Shown one piece after another: positions 49,935-62,699 of a stretch of DNA of 64,000 nt. The DNA lies in the NCBI RefSeq assembly GCF_040115645.1, contig NC_089567.1, positions 744,001 through 808,000 on the forward strand, written 5' to 3'. Position 1 is the stretch's first letter. Every line of letters begins with the position of its first letter. The DNA comes from Euwallacea fornicatus (lineage: Eukaryota > Arthropoda > Insecta > Coleoptera > Curculionidae). The notes under the pieces were generated by a model. That model was given only the letters and a program-made list of their open reading frames with translations. It searched no databases and had not been told where the DNA came from. Both the position numbers and the translations under genes were made by a program.

Positions 49935-52900
49935 CTGTAACAAACATGAATTAAGTTTAGGCAATGCCTTCCCCTTTGGGGCTGCCTGCTGCATAGGAAC
50001 GATTACCGAAACTTGAGCTTCTATCGCCCCGAATATACTTTCAAATGTAGATTTCCACCGGAGATAGTAGCACAATCAATCATTATTATTGTTACAGCTC
50101 TGCTAGCGATGTCGGAATCATTTACGCGATTTTTCCTGCGATTTTGTATATATAAAAATAAATTAATTAAAAAAAAAAGTTTAATCGAACAGGGCTCGAA
50201 CCTCCGCATCAAAAATCGCGTTCGTTTATCGCTGCTGATCGATTCATAACGGCCCACCTAAACGAAGCTCTCGACTTTCCGTGATATTTTATTGTACGTT
50301 ATTATCGAGACGAATGTCTTTCAGCTACTTCTGGGACGTGCAGACGGCCGTTAGCTCATTGATAAGGACATATAATCGCCTAACTAAGCATATGAATTAA
50401 TTTAGTTCATTGCGCAGCGTTCATCACTCATTTGGGTCTCCTAACACTCACGTATGTTAGAGTCAGTTTTCACGTCTATCTCCGCTGATTATGTCTACGC
50501 TCCTAGGGAGCGGTTGAAAAGTATGATTTGTCAAAATCACGAATGCAAATCTACAGGAATGTGCATATTTAGAAGACGGGTCATGCAACGCAGCTTACAT
50601 CGATGCTGAAATGCAGTTGCTTAATGCATTCGGGCAGGTTCCGGGAACGGGTTTTTTGACTTAAATAACGCAGGTCACATAATGTTGTTATTTTTTAAAT
50701 GAATCTCGGGCATGACCCGCGAAACTTTTGCACCAGAATGGGTTTGATACCGAAGCGAAAACAAAAGTTTCACATTTAACGAACTGCCCATCAACACACA
50801 GAAAAACGATACTCTCCGTGATAGCGATCATCTAATTAAACGGTCTAGATCCTGTGGATTTCCAAGGTAGCGTGGCTTATGCGAAGCTACATCAGCTCGA
50901 GGAAATACCAGTCATATCAAGATTTCCAACCATTTAGTATGAATTGCTACTTAATGTAAATTGATAACAGGAATTCCACATTACAATATTCTTCCTGTAA
51001 TCTACCGACTACCATTAAAGCTACACACACCCACTAACAATTTTTTTTAAGGTAAAATCGGGTTTTAATATTACGGTATGACGGTTCTTGTTAACCTCTC
51101 GACCAGGGTCATGATTTTCTGGAGAATAATTAATGGTTTCTTCTAATGAAGTGGATGGGATTCCCCGATAACTGGCAAAACCAATCGAAAATAAGTAGGC
51201 GCTCGGGTAGCGAGGTTTGGAAGAAATAGAAAGGTTGCAATGCAAAATTAATTTGTAGGAAATAATTAGTTTGCTTTGTGCGTATTTAATTATTATTAGG
51301 ATCTCGAAAACCGCTAGCGTAATATGCAGTTGGATGAATTGGGAGACAGTTTTATGCTAATCGTAGCTCTGCTGGTCGTAAAACAACCAATTTTTTTTGT
51401 AAAATCTAAATTTCCCTATCAATTCCACTAAAATTAAAGTAGCAATTTCTTTAAAATTGAACGCTCTAAATCCACATTCCCTGCACAGCTCAATATGTTT
51501 TATGTGATACACGTAATTATCGACTGCCCGTAGAAAAGCTATTTCCCCCCTGTCCTAATCTCACATCAGCACAACCAGTCAGCGTTTATAGCTGTCCATT
51601 GCAGCATAATCAAAGTTACAAAAAATTAATATCTAATTTAAATACATACTAGACGAGTATGCAGGTAATTCGGAAATTGAATTGTTTGCAATTGCGTCAC
51701 AATGCGAAACTATAATTAATGCTTCAAATATGCTTTACAGCTAATTAATTACGTGACCAGCTATATCAACATTTTCACCAACACAACTCATGTCTCACAT
51801 TTCTCAAGCCTACGGTAAAATTCTTACTTTGTTGCTATATTCAGATCCGGTATCATTGACTTCAATAACAATATTTTCTGTTGTTTGTTGTGCAAACAAA
51901 AATATTCATTATCGACGATCAGCATCCTTTCAGTAATTATTGATTCAGACGATAATCCTAGATAATCTCGTCTCGTGAATTTGAATTACCTTGTTATTGA
52001 GAACTTGCGAAATTTTCATTAATTATGCTCGAGGATGTGACGATGTCTACTAATTAATTCCGGCTAGAAGCAGTTAATCCGTAAAAAAAGATATTTAAAA
52101 ACGCAATTAAAAAATACAGGATGTTGTATTTTTAGCTAGGTAGCTGCTCCTATCCAGGCTGGCCCACATTTCATGAGATTTGCGCTTTTGTCAGGATCAA
52201 AAGAAAATATTCAATACGTTTCTTGGGTTATATTTCATGTTACTTTTTCATCATCTCCTTCAGACTTTGAGGGATCTTGAAATTCAATCAAACTCGGCCC
52301 ACCTTGCACATGGTAGCCCCTTTAAGGATATGCGTGCCCTTATATCAGACGTCACGCGAATTAGAGAAGATTTTTTTATGCATACAAGAGTTTTTTAGTG
52401 TTTAATTAATGTAATTTTCCAAGTGATTTGCTGCAATTTTAGATTCATCTCACCGTTTTTATGTTTTCAAAATGCTGACTTTTGTAATATCGCATTTTTG
52501 CGCCCCCTAAGACCGTAGGGGTGGCATCAACATGCGTAAAATTTCCTCGAAATGTGTGTTATTTGGGCTTTTCAACTAGATTATCTTCAGCTATTTATCA
52601 AAATCAAAAAGGGCAGAAATTAGCTCTTGGTGAAGCTGCGTGCTGTATCTGTAGAATTGCCGCGACCAGTATTTTTGCTTATCCTATTTGTGGTGTGTTG
52701 TTCGTGCTTTCGTTACGCAACTAGTAGCTAAAAGAAGCCAATTTGGTCACCCATTTAGATTCCAAAATTGTCATTACCTGCCAAAATTCAAACTGAGTTT
52801 TTGGCTTATTGCAATGCACAAAAAGTTGCCCAAAATTAAGCCAGGGCGGAAGCAATTTTAAAAGTTTATTTATATAAATATATATTCATGTAATTATATA

Positions 52901-55473
52901 TTTAAATTATGTAACTATAGAAAATTATGTAATTTAAGCTATATGGGCACTTCGTCGCCAAGAACACCTGAAAAATGGTAATCAGGCACATCTGTCCTAA
53001 TTGGATTTCGTGGTTTTAATTAAGGTGCCCGCACGAAACAAATTGTTATTTTTATGTCTGATTCGATTATGACAGTAGTTTATGTAATAAATAGCTAATA
53101 TAACGTTTCACTATATATTCATTACATCGAATCAGGTTATAGCCGAGCGAACTTGCGAGTGAACCCACAAACGGGTGAGTGGAATAAACCTTCATTAAGT
53201 ACGTATTACCTACGTCTTAAGTGAGATTCCATGTTAATTCGCTAATCATTTAACTTGTAAATCAAAACTAAAATACCTTAATTACCTGTTAATAGAAATC
53301 CATGTTTGACAGTTAATGTTTAGTTAATCACCCTTATGATGGACCAAAAACGTTGCCCGAACAGTTTTACACGTAAATTTTACCAGGATATTCACAAAAT
53401 ACATCTTATTACATGATCGTTCAGTCATTATGAATGTTCTGTTATAGGTAATGGTCAACGTTATTGCACTAGGACCAAAAAATGGATAAGTTTATGGTCA
53501 CAAAACAGTGTCATAAAATTCATCATGATCGTAATTCAAAGTGACTTGAAGTGCTTGCCGAGTTACCTGTTTTGGAAGCATTTCAATTCTAACTTAAAAG
53601 TTTAATTATTAGCAAACGAATATGAAATCGGGCATTAAATGAACTCATCCATTTATAGATTTGCATGTAAGCTCGCCCAGCCATGAAGTGCCTCGTCTCA
53701 TAAAGCCCTACATTACGTACGTACAACATTGTTTTTTCGTAACCCAGTTTTCAGCTTCCAAACAAGTAAAAACGTCATGCGTAAGGTTTAAGTAACGTAA
53801 GCACATAAGAAAGCTGCATGCAAGCGTGTAAACTTTGCAAATTTTATGAAAATTTGCCACAGGTTGGCGAACACGGATCTTTGTGTTTACTGAGATATCG
53901 GACATTTAGGTAAGTAATGTAAGCGATCCGTAAGGAAACCGCACAGCGTGAACCTTCTGGCCTTACGGTACGTTCGCATTTCTTTCCAATAAGAAGGGAA
54001 ATAATGGCGTTTAAAAGTAACTTTTTCATATGATGATTAGATATACATAAATGGTTGGAGTCTTAGTCGCTCTGAATGGAAACATTTTCATATTTCCAGG
54101 TGGTGATAATGCGGTGGAGTGGCGCACGAGCGTTTTAGGATGCATGAGCGACACCAATGAAATTTTAGGGCCTAAAGGCAAAGCATATCTATCTATTAAC
54201 ATCAGCGGTTGAGACCATACTAACCTCGCCGAAGGTAACAGTCATATCCAGAAAGATCGGGACCCGAAGCTGTAAACACATTTAACTCTATGACGAGAAC
54301 CCAAATAATTGTCATAGAAACGGACAAATCGCGCGTTTCTCGCTAACTGCAATCAAAGTTTATAACATAATAATCACTTCGGTGTCTCAATCAAATCAAA
54401 ACCGACGAATCACTTTCGAACTAAAAGGAAACGAACAATGCAAATACCGATCCCGGAATCACAAATTCAATCGATTTGTTAATCCCGACGAAATATCGAG
54501 CAGTCATTCGATAGAAGATCCGGCATCGGCATCGTCAGTACGTCGGGTTCGGCTTATCGAAAAAAAGAAAAAAACAAAAAAAAAAAAAAGGAAAAAAAGC
54601 GGTTTGATTTAGCTGCTTGTCTCACGAGTCACTCACGCGCGAGAAGAGGCGCGGGGCCCCCTAAACGGGTAAGTCCGGTTGGTAAGGCCTCTGTAGGGTG
54701 TAGAAATGTGGTTGTACGAAGTACCGAAACGCGGAGAAACGTCGGACTGAACTGAAGAAACGACGAAAAATGTCGAAGAAAATGAAGATCCGGATAGCAA
54801 GCCGGATGTAAAAGAGAAAGAGACGCGTAGCCTTCTAACAGGCCATTGAAATTGAATAAAATTTCGGCGAGCGGACGGCGCGGTACTCAACAAGGTGAAC
54901 CGAGTTTCACCACTCTCATTCGCGATATATTCGACTGTGGTGAATGAATGAGAATATGAACCGGACTTGAGAGCGTTTGGGAACGACAATCAGACTGAAG
55001 AAACATTTATTTAAATTACCTACGCAAGCTGTGCATGTTATTTACTTTTGTCGATACGCCTAAGCGATAAAACTTAGTTTATTCCTCTTATTCTGTGTTA
55101 TCTTTACAAATTAATGTGCGTGCGTGAGTATTATCAACAAATAAATAAACGATTTAGATTCACAAAGGATTTTAATTCACCATTATGAGCCCTTGCTAGT
55201 GACGAGATAGACGAGCGCGTTCGCGATAACTGTGTCACTGTCGCCAAATGACTGGCCTCAATGAGTGCCTCTCGGTCCTCGTCACGTGACATTTTTCTCG
55301 AATCTTCGATGCTCGTTCGCTACCCAAATCCACTGGAAACGATTTAAAAAATAATAACAATTGTGGGGAAATTGCATTTTTGGTGGCGGAGGAGGATGGA
55401 ACGGAGCACAAGTCCCGGCAGTACCCCTTTACTTCCCCAAGATCGGAGATCGAATGCCCCCTCGCACGATCTA
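49935..55473. other. 5' flank of the Regnase gene
   Basis: No protein-like frame recognised. The block at about 54630-55010 is much richer in G+C and CpG than its surroundings. On the minus strand it could be a promoter and non-coding first exon, with GCGC|GTGAGTG near 54640 as a possible donor. This is tentative. A TA-flanked ACAGGATGT motif at about 52115 may mark a transposon end. A purine/A-rich tract lies at 54560-54600. Confidence 0.35.
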
Positions 55474-58400
55474 CAGTACGTCAAATTGAAACTCGTACAC
55501 CTAAAAGTTTTCCAATAACTGAGAGTTTTTGTTAAATAACAATCCTTGCACGTTTTCCCTTGTCACACTTAGAGACGAATGGCTAAAGTAAAATATCATG
55601 TGTGTAAATTGATTCACGGCCTTTTTTCAACAATTTAGATTTTTATTTATAAAAAAAAAAAAAAGAATTACAATTTAATCATCGAAATAATTGCCCTTAC
55701 TTCCAACGCATTTCTGCCATTTATCGGGTAATTTTCGAGTCCCATCTCGGAGGAAAGATGGTGATTTTGATTGGATAAAATCTTCCATTGTTCGGCGGAC
55801 TTCTTCGAGATATCGAAAGTGTGTATCAACCAGGTGATGTTGTAACGCTCGAAAAGGGTAGTAATCAGAAGGTGCGAGATCTGGTGAATGAGGGAGAACT
55901 TCCCAGCCCAACGTGGAGATAATGTCAGTGGTGTCTTTTGCCGTGTGTGGGCGCGCGTTGCCGCGCAACAAAGTGACTTGCCTTGTCGCACTGCCATTAA
56001 AAGGTCTTTTTTCCTCAATAGCATCCCTCAATTTTATTAATTGACCTCTTGATAACGGTTAGCAGTAACAGTTTCTCTTGGTTTAAGTGTCTCATAATAA
56101 ATTACACCTTTGGAATCCCACCAAATACTCAATAACAAATTTTTTCCGTGGATGTTTAGTTTTGCAGCACTTGCTGATGGGACTCCCGGATAAACCCACG
56201 ATTTTTTTCTCTTAGGATTGTTTTTTTCTTCATCTCCAGTAACAATTTTACTTAAAAAGTCTCTTTTTCTGAATCGCGTCAGTAGACACATTGCAATTTC
56301 GCAGCGCCGATCTTTGTTTTCTGGGCTAAGATCATGAGGTATCCACTGACCTTCCTTTTGTATCCTCCCTAATTTTTTCAAACGTATCGAAATAGCTGGT
56401 TAAGTCATTCCGAGTGCATTAGCAAGCTCTTTTTGTCTTTGGCAGGGATTTGCATTGAGTAAGTTCTCCAACTCTTCATCGTTAACCTTTTTTGGTTGAC
56501 CGGGGCGTATTTCATCTTCAAAATGATCAAAATTTCCATTCCGAAACTGTTGAAACCATTTTTTACGCGTACTACAAGATACAGCATTCTCTCCCAAGGC
56601 TGAACAAATCGTGTCTTGCGCTTCTGCAGCATTTTTTTTAAGTTGAAAAGTGAAAAGACGAGAGCGCCTTAAGCGCTGCTTGTCAGACGACATTTGTAAC
56701 GTTCTTCGTGGTTAGATTAATCAAATTAAGTGGTTTGATAGCTCACAGATGGCGCTTCAAAACGGACTATATAGTTAGAAAAAATTGTAAATTCAGAGAG
56801 GCGTTTTAACCAATTTCATCTAAGGGCCGAGAATTAATTTATACACCTGATAAAATGCTTGAGAAAATATGCAGTTTGTAGGGGAAAATTAAATATCTTT
56901 ACTTTTTGATGGTAAAACTTAAACTCGTACACTAATATAAAAATAACAGAATAAATCAACAATTAGAAATTAATATTTGGTTGGTGATCCCTTACTACTA
57001 ATTACATCCCTTAACCCATATGATCCCATTGTACTCATTTGAGCACGGCTTACAAAAGTGATCAGTGGCAACATCTAGTGCCTTAAATGATAAGTTTTAG
57101 TAGGAGATATTGTCTATAATTTCAGACACGTGATAAAAGATGGCTCTGCAGATATTTGGTAAATCCCCTGTTTGTATTATGCATTATTAATACTAATTAA
57201 ATGACAATTACCTAAAAAAGATGTTTTGGGCACAAATGGGTTAAGCGTCGAGGCATAGATTCCACTAACTTTTGGCAACATTCAGGTTTTATTTTTGCCC
57301 ACTCTTCCCGCAGAGCCACTTTTAACTCGTGAATGTTAGAGATTTGATGAGTTGTCCCATAAATGTTCAATCACATTGAGATCTGGGCTTTGTGAAAGTA
57401 ACTTTTGGGCAGTTACATAACGACCAAGTCTTAATTTTCATCGCCTTGTGTTTGGGATCGTTATCTCGGTAAAAGATAAAACGTTCTCTAATTCCCAATT
57501 TTGTAGCACTTCGCTTCAGACTTTGTTTTAAGATGACAAGATACATATTTTGATTCATAATACCATTAATGAAGCGCAAGTTACCAGGGCCTTTGGAAGA
57601 CATGCACCCCCATGCCATCAGGAATCAGAGAACCCCCACCCATGGTCGCTCGTAAATTCTTAGATTTTATCGCTTCGTTGGGTTTTCTCCCCACTCTATT
57701 TACTCCGTCAGAATCAAAAATATTGAACTTGCTCTCGTCTGCAAACATCACGTTGTTCTACAATGATACATCCTTATCTCGGTGTTCTTCAGCAAACTAA
57801 AGACGTTTGATTTTGTTCGTCTTGCTTATGCACGGTTTCTTTCGTGCTATTCTACCATGGAAGTTATTTTTATTCAATAAATTTCTAATTGTTTGGGGAT
57901 TAACTTTTTTCTTTAATTCTACTTCTACCATTTTCGCTAACTTAGGGGCTGACAGTTTGGGATTTTCCGCAACTTTCCTTAGAATCCAACGCTCGTCGTA
58001 TATATTAAAAAAACATTTTTAAGCAATTTTTACTATATTTTCTAGACCATGGCCATCATTGTAACGTGTTATAATACCTTGTACAGTGGTGTAGGGTCTG
58101 TTAAGGATTTTTGCAATTTCCCGGCAAGATTTTCCATGTTTATGATGATGAATCGCTAACTCTCTCTCTGCTAAACTTGTTTGGCCCCTCTGGCGTGCCA
58201 TTGATACGAAAAATTGAGAAAAGTATTATGGAAACAGTTAACACAGATAAATTCGTCACGATAGTAAATTTATATAAAATTTGGAACTATTCAACAGAAG
58301 CAAGAAATATTTAATGTCTACGAATCATCACTTTACGATTGTCAATTTGACTATCAAAATATTTAAAAAATTATTGTTATTTTACCAAATACTTTACCAC

Positions 58401-58541
58401 AAGAATTTGTGATAAAAAACGTTCTATCCGTGACCATTCTTCGCAAAATATACAAAGTTAATGTGTAAAAGATATTTATTTAAGAAAAAACATAACATAT
58501 TAGAAAATTTTGAGGTGTACGAGTTTCAATTTGATATACTG
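55474..58541 (-). mobile_element. IR/DR-type Tc1 element split by a mariner insertion
   Basis: The left end CAGTACGTCAAATTGAAACT and the reversed right end CAGTATATCAAATTGAAACT, each followed by CGTACACCT, are flanked by TA at 55472-55473 and 58542-58543. TACAGT is the canonical Tc1 border. An inner direct copy of the repeat (AAACTTAAACTCGTACAC) occurs near 56915, and a weaker one (TCAAATTGACAATCGTAAA) inside the right arm, giving an IR/DR arrangement. Subtracting the mariner leaves about 1.8 kb. The minus-strand transposase begins MARQRGQTSLAERELAIHHH at 58201. It continues with ERWILRKVAENPKLSAPKLA, then DESKFNIFDSDGVNR, and RDNDPKHKA at about 57460. Several stops and a shift near 58020 inactivate it. 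Confidence 0.87.
55596..56850 (-). mobile_element. Mariner element (1,255 bp), dead, nested in Tc1
   Basis: Inverted ends TCATGTGTGTAAATTGATTC (left) and TCAGGTGTATAAATTAATTC (right, reversed), each followed by (A/T)CGGCC, with TA target duplications at 55594-55595 and 56851-56852. The minus-strand transposase starts MSSDKQRLRRSRLFTFQLKK at 56693. It has the bipartite helix-turn-helix, VTGDE (first Asp), KRKKSW, and SPDLAPSDYYPFRAL (third Asp). Lesions: a nonsense codon after LANALGMT near 56403; a small in-frame loss after GDEE; a frameshift near 56040; second Asp replaced, reading RGNARPHTA; and three residues missing before SPDL, so spacing is 31 instead of 34. It cannot be catalytic. Confidence 0.92.
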
Positions 58542-58543
58542 TA

Positions 58544-60325
58544 TCAGAGTCACCCCGGGTGCACCCGTTTTTCATCCCGAGAACAGGCACCCAGACCTCC
58601 ACATCCTTCCCACGCTCGCATCCCTGAATCGCTCTCTTCTCACTTACAACAACAAGCTTAGTCCATTTCCAAGATGTAATAAGACACTAGCAGGTGTTCG
58701 CAACATACTCCTTACGCCTAAGGCTAGTTTATAACACTATCTTCATGAGACAACATGTTTTTCACACTCACATTAGACGAATTGACAAACACCTTCGTAT
58801 CACTTGCCTCACAAAAGCTCACAGACTAATAAATCGAGTTAAAATTTACGAACGTATGTGCAGGGTGTCTCAAACTAGACGCCCCTGTACCTATTTTATG
58901 GAAACTGGAAGTGACATAAAGAATTTTAATTGCAGTACTTCAATGCGGTTTGATCACCTTCATTTCCCCTCGAAGAAGTTCATTTCTAAAGTGTCTACGG
59001 GGTGTCCAAGGTAAGGACCACATACAGCATGAGGACCACGTAAACGGGAGTAGATGCTGACTCAGTTAAACGGGAGAGAGTTGCACGTTTAAGGACAATG
59101 AAATGTCGAGAGGAAGAAACGTATAGAGAAGGAGAGAGAGAGAGGGGGCGAGAGTATGAGTATATGAACTCATGGGAGTATTTTAGTAATTCTGCCTCAT
59201 CATCTAGCGTCACGATCTATCTCCATTGTCTAGTGCCTATTACATGTCGAATGATCGGAAATCTGTCGTCATCTGTCAGATTATCTATTTGATGAACAGG
59301 CGTCACAGCCACTTTTAGGTAAACAGTGAGAGAAAGTTCAACTTTCCGCACACGCATATGCGTGCGGAATATGCACACATGGGTGAGGAAAAGTGCGCGT
59401 ATGCGTACAGGGCACAACGAAAACTCGAAAATGACAAGGTAAAAAAGTAAATAGTTATTTTACTGATTATTTTAGCCGGAGAAAAAAAACCTTTAATTAA
59501 ATTTGACCGTTTCCGCATCTCCAACGGCCTCCAACACCCCTATTTAACGGATTCAGGTATTGGAACTCATCCAGATAGCATTTGGAAACAGTGCACTTTA
59601 AAACATTAAAAATAAACCAAATAAACATCTACTTAGGATACAACAAAACGATTTCTATTTAGGTATTTTAGATCCGGGATTAAAAGTAGTTTAAAGTTTA
59701 TACAGCGTGCAGTATACTGGATATTTTGCTCACATCTCTATTATCCATACAAATAAACAGAGAAAGGTGTTTTAATGTTCCAAATTTCACGTTTCGAATT
59801 TTTAACGTTTACGCAAAAAGTATAAATATGTAGACGCTAAGAATATCAAGTAAATAATAAAATTACGAAAGTGAAATTTGCAAGCAAACCCTGCTTTGCG
59901 GTTATTCCACCGGTCGTATTTAATTGTTGCAGATAAAATAGATAGTGTGAAATTGACCATGAACGGCCAGAAAATCAATCAAAAACATTAGATTTGGCTT
60001 TGAAACATACGTCGGTGCCGACATATGGAATATGTTGACGAAGAAACTTGCCCGCTTTTAGACAGAGTGAGTGCAGAATCACTCCTTGCATGGGAATAAT
60101 TGCTAAATTTGAATAATAAAATTATAAGCTACGCGAAAATCCAGAGGTGCTAGATACGGGTTGCGCCGAGGCCATTTCATGGGATAATCGCGTGGGGAAG
60201 TGCACCTGCTTTGTGTAATAACCGTAATTCGAAATATATAAATTTTAAAGCACGTTCGACTTTGATTTATTTTTCAGAACTGTCAAAGGTATCATGAAAA
60301 AAGTAGAAGTTACAAAATGTTCGTA
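58544..60325. other. Intergenic, no gene recognised
   Basis: A Pro/His-rich open frame near 58550-58730 looks accidental. CAGGGTGTCTCAAACTAG near 58862 and GGGGTGTCC near 58999 resemble transposon ends. A 14-base perfect palindrome, CACGCATATGCGTG, sits at about 59348-59361. Confidence 0.4.
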
Positions 60326-61521
60326 CAGTGTTTGGATTTGCAATGTTTTAACAGGAAAATCCCATTTCCGGGTTATAGAGAGGAAAACTAGCATACATGT
60401 CAAGAGCTCGATTTATGAGGAAACATTAATAGCGAAAACCGTATTTCGATATTTTTACAGTCCACGGCGCTAGAGGGCGTTTTTTAAATTTCGCCAATTT
60501 TCAAAATTGCTCATAACTTTTCTGTTTAGGATAATATTGAAGAAAAACAGAGACGTCCTTAAGGCACTTTTTCGATGCGGTTGCAGTGGCATGCTTTAGT
60601 TTTTTGATACAGGATACCGTTTTGTCAAAAACCGACATAACTTTTATATTTTAAATGAAAATCAGAGACGACTATGACTTCAAAAAATGTCATTTTGAAC
60701 CATTTTTCAAGTCATTTTTCAAGAATAAGCGATATGTTAGAGCCTTCCAAAACTTCTCCAATTACATTTAGTTCTTCGATTTCGTTACTTTCATTCAAAT
60801 TGTAGTGCTGTGGTCTACATTTTTTGAAGTTTTGATAATTCTGTAGTTAATTTTCAATTGCTTAAACGGTTTTCTACTCGGCATAGATATGGAAGTATAA
60901 CTCACAAGCAAGATTTCATTTGACAATATGAAACACTTTATCGTGTCATATTTTTCATAGTTATCTATCATTTTTACTTGGAAAATCGGCACTAAATCAA
61001 CACTAAACATTAAAAATTATGAGGCAAAAATTAAAAACACATAAAATGACCAATATTGCTGGTGCCAAAACTAACTTGAGTATAAACGCAAAAAGTTTAA
61101 TACTTCAATTATTTTTGAAAATAACTAAAGACACACTTGCGTGGTTGAAAATGATTTAAAATTGATATTTTTTTGAAGTCATGCCCAACTGTGACTTTTA
61201 TTTAAAATAAATACGTTATGTCGGTTTTTGACAAAAACGGCACGGTGTAGCACGCCATAGCAATTACATCGAAAAAGTGCCTTAAGAATGTTTTTGTTTT
61301 AATTCAATATTGCCCTAAACAAAAAAGTTATGAGGAATATTGGAAAGGGCCTAAAATTTGAAGGAGGCCCACTAGCCCCGTGGACTCTAAAAATATCAAA
61401 ATGTGGTTTTCGCCATTAACATTTCCTCATAAACCGCGCTCTTGATATGTACGCTACTTTTTTCCTATCTAACCGGGAAGTGGGAGTTACCCGCCAAAAC
61501 ACTCCAAATCGAAACACTCTG
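60326..61521. mobile_element. Second foldback element with about 380-bp inverted arms
   Basis: The left end CAGTGTTTGGATTTGCAATG and the reversed right end CAGAGTGTTTCGATTTGGAG are followed in both arms by the same ordered blocks. These are TGTTTT, ACTTCCCGGTTA-like, AAGAGC(T/G)CG.TTTATGAGG, AATGTTAAT.GCGAAAAC, TAACTTTT.TGTTTAGG, TTAAGGCACTTTTTCGATG and TTTTGTCAAAAACCGACATAA. TA lies at both borders. The centre (about 60720-61140) is AT-rich and non-coding. Confidence 0.85.
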
Positions 61522-61523
61522 TA

Positions 61524-62699
61524 TATTGCACCGAAAAATCCACGCTAGTTATTCGAAATTATTTCTTTATTACTCTTAAAACCGTTTCATAATTTTTTAC
61601 GTGTTTGTTTATAAGATAACAACAGTTGTTTACAAAACAATGAAAATTGCTATTTCAGCAATTTCGGCTTGAAGGTTATATACCTCATTTAACTTCGTTT
61701 AGATTGTGTTTTTGAAGTACGTTTTGTAAATTTAAATTTTTATTCCCAAAGAAAACGACCCAAAATATCCACGAGAGGAGAAATCTTTCGCTGGAAGAAT
61801 GTGCAGCTGCTGTGCCACTAGCAGAAGTAGGTTTGCCACAAGTTCAAATCACATTACGATTTGAAGTGGCACAACCTACGGTCTACCGGGCACTTGCGCG
61901 GTTTCGGGAGGTTGATAGTAACCGAAGAAGACCTGGTCAAGGATGGCAAAGGTCAACAACGAATGCTCAAGATTGATTTTCGCGCCCAAAAGCTTTAAAA
62001 AGTCGATTCATTACAAACACTACGCTGAAGTAGGAGTTTTCTCGTCGATGCGAATTTCGTATCAGTCAAAGTGCAGCGAGAAGAAAATTAGCAGAAAAGA
62101 ATGGCACTCCATGTAGGGCTGCAAATAGGCCCTTATTAGCTATAAAACATCGAAGATAGCGTATCCAATTTGCAGCATTGTCGGAACTGTAAACTATGAA
62201 GGTGGATCTGTTATGATATGGGAAGGCACTAGTTTGGAAGGTCTCACGGAGTTGGTTGGGTTTCAAAACGGTGATTTAACAGACCACAAATACATAACAA
62301 ATATTTTAGAATTCCATGTATTGCTATATGCCACAATGATCGGTGGGGAATTCTTATTGACGCATGATAATGCACGCACGCACGTGGCACAAGTAGTGCA
62401 AAATTACCTCCAAGGTTTGGAAATTCAAACGCTGTCTTGGCCAGCAAGAAGCCCTGATCTAAATTCCATCGAACATTTATGAGACAATATGGGTCGACAA
62501 GCCAGAGCCATGCAGGTTCCCCATAAGGACTTAAATGAGCTGCAGTTAAGAATCAGTTAATTTGGGAATATGCGAACAAATTAATCAAACTGAGATTAGA
62601 AACTTTCGGTATATCAAAAAGGGGCGATTAGAGCAATACACTCGTTTATTTGTACAAACCGTAAAATTAGAATTACGAATTTTTTTGGTACACCGTGTA
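61524..62699 (+). mobile_element. Tc1-like element, DD34E, degenerate
   Basis: Plus-strand pieces read GLPQVQITLRFEVAQPTVYR (helix-turn-helix), then SVMIWEGTSLEGLTELV, THDNARTHVAQVVQNYLQGL and SWPARSPDLNSIEHL. The spacing from the Asp of DNAR to the Glu of IEHL is 34 residues, so this is a Tc1-type DD34E transposase. A stop replaces the Trp after IEHL, and more stops and shifts follow. The right end is GGTACACCGTGTA at about 62687-62699. The left end seems to abut the foldback element; its ends are weakly matched (TGCACCGAAAAAT versus TGTACCAAAAAAAT). Confidence 0.8.

Noticed and set aside
50177..50375. tRNA-like words: GGTTCGAGCCC on the minus strand near 50190 and GGCCGTTAGCTCATTGATAAGG on the plus strand near 50344
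   Set aside because: The box-B-like and box-A-like words are on opposite strands and no acceptor or anticodon stem forms around either, so neither is a tRNA gene.
54633..54989. Minus-strand 118-residue open frame
   Set aside because: Composition is that of a CpG-rich leader and it has no domain or signal. It ends at a possible donor, so it fits better as part of a non-coding first exon.
58510..58734. Pro/His-rich open frames as a retrotransposon tail
   Set aside because: No reverse-transcriptase or other retroelement block could be recognised nearby, and both frames are short.
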